Source: an uncultured Clostridia bacterium | GTDB lineage: Bacteria > Bacillota > Clostridia > Oscillospirales > Oscillospiraceae | Length of the DNA: 29,018 bases | Direction of reading: 5' to 3' | Assembly: GCA_937915065.1 (NCBI GenBank) | Contig: CALDMR010000050.1 | Span: 1-29,018 of the forward strand | Shown here: positions 22,842 to 29,018 of the stretch, piece after piece | Position numbering within the stretch: the stretch's first letter is position 1 | How the letters are laid out: each line of letters opens with the position of its first letter | Program-made: the position numbers and the translations under genes | Notes under the pieces: generated by a model | Databases searched by the model: none | Told to the model about the DNA's origin: nothing | Seen by the model: only the letters and a program-made list of their open reading frames with translations

Positions 22842-24175
22842 TGAGGAGAAAAAGCGCCAGAGAAATTGCGCTGGATACCCTGACTGCCGGGCGGAAGGAT
22901 CGTGCCTGGTCTGATGGATACCTAAAGGCCGCAATTCGTAAAAATGGTCTGGACAGCCGTGACGCCGCACTGGCCACCCGGTTGGGTTACGGTATTTTGC
23001 AAAACCAGAATTTGCTGGACTTTTATATCGGCGCCTACTGCAGCCAGCGGCCGGAGCATCTGGAACCCATTGTGCTGGATGTGCTGCGCCTGGGCGCTTA
23101 TCAGATCCTCTTTCTCGACCGGGTACCGGACAGCGCTGCCGTCAGCGAATCGGTGGAATTGGTCAAAGTCTATGGCCGCGAGCGGGCCGCTGGATTGGTC
23201 AATGCCGTGCTGCGCAAGCTGGCTGCCCACCGGGACTGTCTGCCTCCCATTCCGACAAAGGATGCAGCGCAATATCTTTCCATCCGGTACAGCCATCCTT
23301 TATGGCTGGTGCGCTGGGCTATGGAGCTGCTGGGCAGGGAAGAAGCGGAGGCCTTCCTGGCCTGTAATAACGAGGCGGTGGAAACCACTGTGCAGTGGAA
23401 TCCCCTGCGCGGCACAGAAGCGTCCCTGCTGCAGTCGCTGCAGGCTGAGGGAACGCAGGCTGCGGCCCATCCCTGGCTGCCGGGGTGCTATGCGCTGCGC
23501 AAAACCGGGGATTTGACCCAGTTGTCTGCTTTCCGCGAGGGCCGTTTTTTGGTGCAGGACGCGGCGGCTAAATTGACTGCCTTAGCTGCCGGTGTGGCAG
23601 AAGGCATGACAGTGATGGATCTGTGCGCTGCTCCCGGCGGAAAATCCTTTGCCATGGCTATGGCCATGGGCGACCGTGGTAAGATTCACTCTTTTGATCT
23701 GCATCGCTCCAAGATCCGCCTGATTGACGAAGGAGCCCGCCGCTTGGGGATCACTTGCATTACAGCGGAGGCTGGGGACGGAAAAGTGTTTCGTCCGGAA
23801 TATGAGCAGCAGGCAGATGTGGTGCTGTGCGACGTACCCTGCAGCGGGTTGGGGATCATTCGGAAAAAGCCGGATATCCGCTTGAAAAACGAGGAAGAAC
23901 TGGGCGGCCTGCCCAGAGTGCAGCGGGCGATTTTGGAGAATGCCGCCTGTTATGTAAAACCCGGCGGCGTACTGCTGTACTCCACCTGTACGATTTTGCC
24001 CCGGGAGAATGAAGCCGTCACAGACGCCTTTCTGGCAGAACACGCAAACTTCCGGCGGGAAGGATTTTCATTGCCCGGTCCTGCAGGGGCCGTGGAAAGC
24101 GGGCAGATTACCTTGTGGCCCCAGCGTCACGGAACCGATGGCTTTTATATCTGCCGCATGAGAAAAGACGATTAA
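22841..24175 (+). CDS. rsmB: 16S rRNA (cytosine(967)-C(5))-methyltransferase
   Basis: A 444-residue methyltransferase. The N-terminal NusB-like RNA-binding domain (about 1-130: SAREIALDTLTA, LGAYQILFLDRVPDSAAVSESVELVK) is followed by the Rossmann domain with MDLCAAPGGKSFA (about 260), the catalytic DVPCSGLG (Cys334) and the helper YSTCTI (Cys383). ATG at 22841 overlaps the previous stop (TGATG). Length is standard. Confidence 0.95.
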   Translation: MRRKSAREIALDTLTAGRKDRAWSDGYLKAAIRKNGLDSRDAALATRLGYGILQNQNLLDFYIGAYCSQRPEHLEPIVLDVLRLGAYQILFLDRVPDSAAVSESVELVKVYGRERAAGLVNAVLRKLAAHRDCLPPIPTKDAAQYLSIRYSHPLWLVRWAMELLGREEAEAFLACNNEAVETTVQWNPLRGTEASLLQSLQAEGTQAAAHPWLPGCYALRKTGDLTQLSAFREGRFLVQDAAAKLTALAAGVAEGMTVMDLCAAPGGKSFAMAMAMGDRGKIHSFDLHRSKIRLIDEGARRLGITCITAEAGDGKVFRPEYEQQADVVLCDVPCSGLGIIRKKPDIRLKNEEELGGLPRVQRAILENAACYVKPGGVLLYSTCTILPRENEAVTDAFLAEHANFRREGFSLPGPAGAVESGQITLWPQRHGTDGFYICRMRKDD

Positions 24176-24188
24176 TCTGAACGCAAAG

Positions 24189-24205
24189 GGAGGAATTCCT
24201 CCGTG
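24189..24205 (+). promoter_or_regulatory. Perfect palindrome covering the rlmN ribosome-binding site
   Basis: GGAGGAATTCCTCC (24189-24202) is a 14-nt perfect palindrome. As RNA it can form GGAGG/CCTCC with an AATT loop, hiding the Shine-Dalgarno GGAGG, and the GTG start follows at 24203. This may damp or regulate rlmN translation; the role is inference. Confidence 0.5.
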
Positions 24206-25255
24206 AAAATCGATATCAAATCCCTGGATGAGCAGGAGATCACAGCCCAGCTGCAAGCGTTGGGAGAGCCGGCTTTCCGGGGAAAACAGGTCTTTATTTG
24301 GCTACATAAAGGAGCGGCCTCTTTTGATGAGATGACCAATCTCTCCAAGGGACTGCGCGAGAAGTTGAAGGAGCACTATGTGATCACTGTGCCCCAAGTG
24401 GAGCGCAAGCTGGTGTCCCAGCTGGATGGAACGATGAAATATCTGTGGCGGCTGCAGGACGGGAACTGTATCGAAACGGTGCTGATGAAGTACAAGCACG
24501 GTAATTCCGTCTGCATTTCCACGGAAGTGGGCTGCAAGATGGGGTGCGTGTTCTGTGCCTCTACTCAGGCGGGGTTTGTGCGGCGGCTTATGCCTTCGGA
24601 GATCCTGGATCAGGTGCTTTTTACGCAGCTGGATTCGGGAGAACCTATTTCCAATATCGTCTTGATGGGCATTGGCGAACCGCTGGACAATTATGACAAT
24701 GTGCTGAAATTTTTGGCCTTGGTGAACCATCCGGACGGTATGCACATCGGTATGCGCCATATATCGTTGTCCACCTGTGGCCTTGTGGAGCAAATTGGCC
24801 GCCTGGCCGAAAGTGATTTGCAGCTGACGCTGTCCGTATCTCTGCATGCTCCGGATGATGAAACCAGAAACAAGCTGCTGCCCATCAATAGGGCTGTGGG
24901 AGTGGATGGGCTGATGGAGGCTTGCCGCGCTTATTTTAAAAAGACAGGACGGCGCATTTCCTTTGAGTATGCATTGATCGACGGTGTGAATGATGCTGAT
25001 TGGCAGGCGGACTTACTGGCAAAGCAATTAAAGGGAATGCCGGGGCATGTGAATCTGATCGGTCTGAACGATATTGAAGAGAGTCCTTTGAAACCCAGCC
25101 GACGTATGGCGGCCTTTCAAAAGCGATTGGAGAGCCGCGGTGTGACCGCCACTGTGCGCCGCAAATTGGGCGATGATATCAATGCCGCCTGTGGTCAGCT
25201 GCGCCGCAGCACGCTGCAGAGCGGTCAAGAAAGAGACAAGGGTGATACGCAATGA
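24203..25255 (+). CDS. rlmN: Dual-specificity 23S rRNA/tRNA adenine C2-methyltransferase
   Basis: A 350-residue radical SAM enzyme that methylates A2503 of 23S rRNA and A37 of some tRNAs. The [4Fe-4S] motif is CKMGCVFC (Cys111, 115, 118). The methyl-carrying Cys330 lies in NAACGQL. The family's MGIGEPLDNYDNV and SLHAPDDETRNKLLPINR motifs are present. The start is GTG 24203 behind a strong but palindrome-embedded ribosome-binding site. Its stop overlaps the phosphatase ATG. Confidence 0.96.
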   Translation: MKIDIKSLDEQEITAQLQALGEPAFRGKQVFIWLHKGAASFDEMTNLSKGLREKLKEHYVITVPQVERKLVSQLDGTMKYLWRLQDGNCIETVLMKYKHGNSVCISTEVGCKMGCVFCASTQAGFVRRLMPSEILDQVLFTQLDSGEPISNIVLMGIGEPLDNYDNVLKFLALVNHPDGMHIGMRHISLSTCGLVEQIGRLAESDLQLTLSVSLHAPDDETRNKLLPINRAVGVDGLMEACRAYFKKTGRRISFEYALIDGVNDADWQADLLAKQLKGMPGHVNLIGLNDIEESPLKPSRRMAAFQKRLESRGVTATVRRKLGDDINAACGQLRRSTLQSGQERDKGDTQ

Positions 25256-25998
25256 GAATTTGGCAAAAAACAGATCAGGGCGTGATCCGCAAAGAGAATC
25301 AGGATGCATGCGGCGTTAGGCGCTGCGGCGGATATACCCTGGCGGTGGTATGCGATGGTATGGGCGGCGCCCGGGCTGGGGCAGTGGCTTCGTCCATGGC
25401 CCGGGATTTCTATCTGGATGCATTAGAGCCTGCCCTGGAGCCGAATATGCCGGAGGAGAAGCTGTCGGTTGCAGCTCTGGCCGCAGTGGATCGGGCCAAC
25501 AGCGCAGTGTTTGAGCGTTCCTGTCTGGAAGAATCATGCCGCGGTATGGGAACAACGCTGGTATCTGCCATTTGTGAAGGGGCACGGTGTCTTGTTTTGA
25601 ATGTGGGCGACAGCCGTGCCTACCGGATCAATGCTGCCGGAATCAAGGCTGTCACACGGGATCATTCCTGGGTGCAGGATATGCTGGAAAACGGCGACAT
25701 TACGGAAGAGGAAGCCCGGAATCATCCGAACCGCAATTTGATCACCCGGGCGTTGGGAACGGAGCAGCAGGTGCGCTGCGATGCCTTTTCCCTGACCCTG
25801 GAAGAGGGAGATCATATTCTGCTGTGTTCCGATGGCTTGGTCAATACTGTCAGCGACCAGGAGCTGCTTTATGAAGTGATCCATGAGGATGATATGGAAA
25901 CTTGTCTGGATCGGCTGATGAAGATCGCCATCGATCGGGGGGCTCCCGATAATGTTACGATCGTACTGCTGCAATATGAAAAGGAGGCGGAAAGCTAA
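25252..25998 (+). CDS. stp: PP2C-type Ser/Thr phosphatase (Stp/PrpC)
   Basis: A 248-residue metal-dependent phosphatase that reverses PrkC phosphorylation. Motifs: RKENQDA (Asp18), CDGMGGARAG (Asp35), GMGTTLV, NVGDSRAYR, SDGLVN (Asp194) and PDNVT (Asp233). It overlaps rlmN by 4 nt and lies 3 nt before prkC, the usual kinase/phosphatase pair. Confidence 0.95.
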   Translation: MRIWQKTDQGVIRKENQDACGVRRCGGYTLAVVCDGMGGARAGAVASSMARDFYLDALEPALEPNMPEEKLSVAALAAVDRANSAVFERSCLEESCRGMGTTLVSAICEGARCLVLNVGDSRAYRINAAGIKAVTRDHSWVQDMLENGDITEEEARNHPNRNLITRALGTEQQVRCDAFSLTLEEGDHILLCSDGLVNTVSDQELLYEVIHEDDMETCLDRLMKIAIDRGAPDNVTIVLLQYEKEAES

Positions 25999-26001
25999 AT
26001 T

Positions 26002-27993
26002 ATGGACGCTTATATCGGAAAAATGTTGGATGGCCGCTATGAGATCCTGGAAGTAATCGGTACCGGCGGTATGGCCATCGTTTACAAGACCATGGATCAT
26101 CGTTTGAACCGGCAGGTAGCGGTAAAGGTACTTAAGAGCGACCTGGCCCAGAATGCGGATTTCCGCCGCCGCTTCCATGATGAAGCCCAGGCGGTTGCCA
26201 TGCTCTCCCACCCGAATATCGTATCCGTTTACGATGTATCCCGGGATGCAGAGGCGGAATACATTGTGATGGAATTGATCGATGGTATTACGCTGAAGCA
26301 GTACATGGAGCGCAGAGGACAGCTGAATTGGCGGGAAGCGCTTCATTTTATCACCCAGATCATGAAAGGGCTGGGTCATGCCCATAGCCGCGGCATCATC
26401 CACCGGGATATCAAGCCTCACAATATCATGATCCTGCGGGATGGCAGCGTCAAAGTGGCCGATTTCGGTATTGCCTGCCTGGTGGCATCGGCGGAGAATA
26501 CCTTGACCCAGGAGGCTTTGGGTTCTGTACACTATATTTCCCCGGAACAGGCCAAGGGCGGACACACTGACGCAAGAACGGATATTTATTCTGCCGGCGT
26601 GGTGCTCTATGAAATGCTAACAAATCGGCTGCCTTTTGAGGGCGAAAGTGCGGTTTCCATTGCCATTCAGCACATCAGTTCCGTGCCCCTGTCGCCCCGG
26701 GAGATCAATCCCGAGATTCCGGAGGCATTGGAACTCATCACCATGCGGGCCATGGCGCCGGATATGGAAAAACGCTATCCCAGCGCGGAAGCAATGCTCC
26801 ACGATCTAGACGAGTTCCGAAAGAATCCCAGTATTAATTTTGATTATGTCCTTTCGGATTTTGCTGTGGAGGAAACCAGCGAGCCCACCCAGCACATCAG
26901 CGCCGCAGAGATTACAGAGGCCCGCCATTATCAGAAAACCATCCAGAAGCGGGAAGAGCACCACGAGCGCCGGCGTGATCGTGATTATGAAGAGGATGCC
27001 TATGACGACTATGACGAGCGAGATCGCCGGGACAGCCGCCGTAAGCAAAAGTCCAAAGGGCCCATGATTGCGGCCATTGTGGGCGCAGTTGCCGTGATTG
27101 CGGTGCTGTTTGCTGTTATTTTTTCCGGCTTTGGCAGCGGCGGACAGGAGGAATACGAGGTTCCGCAGCTGTTGGGCAAGACGCTGGAAGAAGTGCTGGC
27201 TGATCCCGAGATCACCGACCGTTTTACGATCGAGACTGCCGGTACAGAATTCAGTGAGGAATACGAAAAAGATCAGATCATGGAGCAGTCTCCGGAGGGC
27301 GGCCGGACAAAGAAAGGGCCTAAGGATGAAAAGCATGTGATAACAGTCACGATCAGTGCCGGCGTGCAGAGCGATGTGATGCCGGATCTGCTCAATTATA
27401 ATCAGACCAGTGCTGAAGGGCTGCTCAACAATATGGATCTGGACTTGAAAATTGAGCTTCGTGAGGAATACAGTGAAGAGATCGAGGTGGGGCATGTGAT
27501 TTCCACGGATCCGGTAAAAGACACGACCCTGAAAAAGGGCGATCAGGTCACTTTGGTTATGAGCAAGGGTAAAGAGATCAAGAAAATTTCGGTCATTTCC
27601 TATGTGGATATGACTTTGGAAGAGGCTAAGAGCAAAGCCGAGGGCCTGGTGATCAAGACCAAAGACGTGGAAAGCGATGCGCCTACCGGTACAGTGTTGG
27701 ATCAGGATATTGCTGCCGGCACAGAAGTAGAAGCGGGCACTATCATTACCCTGAGCGTATCCACCGGCCCCCGGGAGCCCCAGGTTGTGGCGGTGACCCG
27801 GAGTTACGACCTGCCGGAAGGCGAAGGTACAGTGCATGTAATCATTAAGGTGGGGGGAGAAGTCCAGTTTGACAGCAGCGTGGACAAAGCGCTGGGCGAG
27901 GTGACCTGCACTTTGAAAGCCAGTGGAACACAGCAGGTGGATGTGTACTTTGACGGTACCATCTCCTGGCAGGAAGAGGTTTTCTTCTCGTGA
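26002..27993 (+). CDS. prkC: PASTA-domain Ser/Thr protein kinase PrkC
   Basis: A 663-residue membrane kinase. The N-terminal kinase domain (10-272) has GTGGMAIVYK, Lys42, HRDIKPHN (Asp136), DFG (154-156) and GSVHYISPEQ. The region 305-353 is highly charged (Arg, Asp, Glu, Lys, Tyr), then a membrane helix at 355-375. Three PASTA repeats follow at about 383-452, 455-525 and 526-590, plus a C-terminal extension of about 70 residues. PASTA domains bind peptidoglycan fragments; PrkC affects germination and wall metabolism. ATG 26002 follows AGGAGGCGG. Length and number of repeats are typical. Confidence 0.96.
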   Translation: MDAYIGKMLDGRYEILEVIGTGGMAIVYKTMDHRLNRQVAVKVLKSDLAQNADFRRRFHDEAQAVAMLSHPNIVSVYDVSRDAEAEYIVMELIDGITLKQYMERRGQLNWREALHFITQIMKGLGHAHSRGIIHRDIKPHNIMILRDGSVKVADFGIACLVASAENTLTQEALGSVHYISPEQAKGGHTDARTDIYSAGVVLYEMLTNRLPFEGESAVSIAIQHISSVPLSPREINPEIPEALELITMRAMAPDMEKRYPSAEAMLHDLDEFRKNPSINFDYVLSDFAVEETSEPTQHISAAEITEARHYQKTIQKREEHHERRRDRDYEEDAYDDYDERDRRDSRRKQKSKGPMIAAIVGAVAVIAVLFAVIFSGFGSGGQEEYEVPQLLGKTLEEVLADPEITDRFTIETAGTEFSEEYEKDQIMEQSPEGGRTKKGPKDEKHVITVTISAGVQSDVMPDLLNYNQTSAEGLLNNMDLDLKIELREEYSEEIEVGHVISTDPVKDTTLKKGDQVTLVMSKGKEIKKISVISYVDMTLEEAKSKAEGLVIKTKDVESDAPTGTVLDQDIAAGTEVEAGTIITLSVSTGPREPQVVAVTRSYDLPEGEGTVHVIIKVGGEVQFDSSVDKALGEVTCTLKASGTQQVDVYFDGTISWQEEVFFS

Positions 27994-28877
27994 GCCGGGG
28001 CATTATTGAAAAGGCACTCAGTGGTTTTTACTATGTGAATACCGGCACACGCATAGTTGCCTGCCGGGCGCGGGGAAAATTTCGTAAAGAAAAGGTTTCC
28101 CCTTTGGTGGGCGACTGGGTTGAGATCCAGGAATTGGCGGACGGCAGCGGTTCTGTGGAGGCTATTGAGCCGCGAAAGTGCGAGTTTTTGCGGCCTGCTG
28201 TGGCGAATATTGACCAGCTGGTCATCATTGTTTCGGAAGCCCTGCCGGTCACCGATCCGTATTTGATCGACCGTGTGTGCGCGATTGCAGAACTGAAAAA
28301 CTGCGGTGTGGTCATTTGTGTGAACAAGTGCGACCTGGAAAGCGGAGAAGCGCTGGCGTGCCTTTATGAACAGGTTGGCTATCCCACCGTGCGCGTCAGC
28401 GCAGAGACCGGAGAGGGGATCGACGATCTGCGGGCGCTGATTCAGGGGAAGATCTCGGCCTTTACGGGAAACTCCGGCGTGGGAAAATCCAGCATTCTCA
28501 ATCGGCTGCATCCGGCTTTTGGCATTGAGACCAACGCCGTGAGCGATAAACTGGGCCGCGGCCGCCATACTACGCGCCATGTGGAACTGTTTCGTCTGGA
28601 TGAAACCACGTTGGTGGCTGATACGCCGGGTTTTTCCTCCTTTGATACGGAGGAAATGGATCTGGCCCTGAAGAAGGCTCTGCCGGAAACATTCCGGGAA
28701 TTTCGGCCTTATTTGGATCAGTGCCGCTTTGTGGGCTGCAGCCATGTGAAGGAGAAGGGGTGCGCTGTGCTGGAAGCTGTGGAGTCCGGCGACATTTCCC
28801 GCCGACGGCACGAAAGCTACATACGCCTTTACGAAGAATTAAAGGATCTGAAAGAATGGTCTGTGCGCAAGAAGTAA
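27990..28877 (+). CDS. rsgA: Ribosome small-subunit-dependent GTPase A
   Basis: A 295-residue circularly permuted GTPase for 30S maturation. An OB-fold (1-65) is followed by the G domain in permuted order: NKCDL (112-116, G4), GNSGVGKSS (160-168, G1) and DTPGFSSF (211-218, G3). The C-terminal zinc knuckle uses Cys245, Cys250, His252 and Cys258. GTG 27990 overlaps the prkC stop (GTGA). rpe, which often comes next, is absent; a terminator follows. Confidence 0.95.
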   Translation: MSRGIIEKALSGFYYVNTGTRIVACRARGKFRKEKVSPLVGDWVEIQELADGSGSVEAIEPRKCEFLRPAVANIDQLVIIVSEALPVTDPYLIDRVCAIAELKNCGVVICVNKCDLESGEALACLYEQVGYPTVRVSAETGEGIDDLRALIQGKISAFTGNSGVGKSSILNRLHPAFGIETNAVSDKLGRGRHTTRHVELFRLDETTLVADTPGFSSFDTEEMDLALKKALPETFREFRPYLDQCRFVGCSHVKEKGCAVLEAVESGDISRRRHESYIRLYEELKDLKEWSVRKK

Positions 28878-28884
28878 ATGCATG

Positions 28885-28929
28885 AAAAAAGAACCGTTTT
28901 CCCGGAATTTGGGGAAAACGGTTCTTTTT
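28885..28929 (+). terminator. Strong bidirectional terminator after rsgA
   Basis: GAACCGTTTTCCC (28891-28903) and GGGAAAACGGTTC (28912-28924) form a perfect 13-bp stem with an 8-nt loop. It is flanked by AAAAAA (28885-28890) and TTTTT (28925-28929), so it works in both directions. Confidence 0.95.
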
Positions 28930-28939
28930 GTGTTATGCT

Positions 28940-29017
28940 TTAACGGAACCCTGGAGAAACCTTGGTGTTAAGGCCAAGCTGTTTTGTCCAGAAATAGCCG
29001 GTCTGTTTTGTCGCATA
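28940..29017 (-). CDS. Possible C-terminal tail of a minus-strand gene
   Basis: On the minus strand a frame is open from the right edge to a TAA (28940-28942), coding 25 residues that end in KQLGLNTKVSPGFR. A bidirectional terminator lies just beyond, as expected for convergent genes. The stretch is too short to identify and an open run of this length is common by chance. The rest of 28931-29018 shows nothing else. Confidence 0.3.
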   Translation of the reverse strand, partial: YATKQTGYFWTKQLGLNTKVSPGFR

Positions 29018-29018
29018 G

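Overview
The window looks like a chromosomal housekeeping segment from a Gram-positive member of class Clostridia, most likely a moderately GC-rich, Oscillospirales-type gut lineage. The class call rests on the ispH-rpsA gene fusion, the GerW (YtfJ) and DacF-like genes next to an ScpB-region type neighbourhood, the YbbR/CdaA pair, a PASTA-domain PrkC kinase with its PP2C partner, and the DUF5685/J-domain pair. The finer placement is inference. All supported genes lie on the plus strand, mostly with 4-nt or shorter start/stop overlaps. The only exception is a possible gene tail at the right edge on the minus strand. No tRNA, rRNA, insertion sequence, prophage or CRISPR array was seen.

Layout. 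(1) 2-2823: tail of a DUF2953 (YtfI-like) gene, gerW/ytfJ, a D-Ala-D-Ala carboxypeptidase and an RluB-type pseudouridine synthase, closed by a strong terminator. (2) 2979-8266: an RpiR-type regulator, a BaiN/HI0933-type flavoprotein, cytidylate kinase, a PlsC-type acyltransferase and the ispH-rpsA fusion, closed by another strong terminator. (3) 8497-11695: CarD-type regulator, ispD, ispF, a terminator-like hairpin, then a DUF3343 protein and a cysteine-desulfurase-like enzyme. (4) 11805-15934: cdaA, cdaR, an RseC-like protein, a DUF5685 protein and a J-domain protein with a cysteine-rich tail. (5) 15961-18082: yicC, remA (DUF370), gmk, rpoZ. (6) 18187-28877: priA, def, fmt, a YugP-like metallopeptidase, rsmB, rlmN, a PP2C phosphatase, prkC and rsgA, closed by a bidirectional terminator.

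The genes cover ribosome and tRNA work (RluB, S1, Def, Fmt, RsmB, RlmN, RsgA), nucleotide kinases (Cmk, Gmk), the MEP isoprenoid pathway (IspD, IspF, IspH), envelope and lipid synthesis (DacF, PlsC), c-di-AMP synthesis (CdaA/CdaR), Ser/Thr phosphorylation (PrkC/Stp) and transcription (CarD, omega).

The most unusual observation is that three highly conserved genes within about 6.7 kb are broken as given. cmk has lost roughly 65 nt from its middle, ispH has a 4-nt deletion right after its first iron-sulfur cysteine, and cdaA has an in-frame TAG at codon 79 while none of the 32 annotated plus-strand genes ends in TAG. An internal Shine-Dalgarno/ATG would still allow ribosomal protein S1 to be made. 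Read-level checking decides between assembly error, strain-specific decay and UAG readthrough. I did not find a clearly new multi-gene system here; the rest is well-known housekeeping content.
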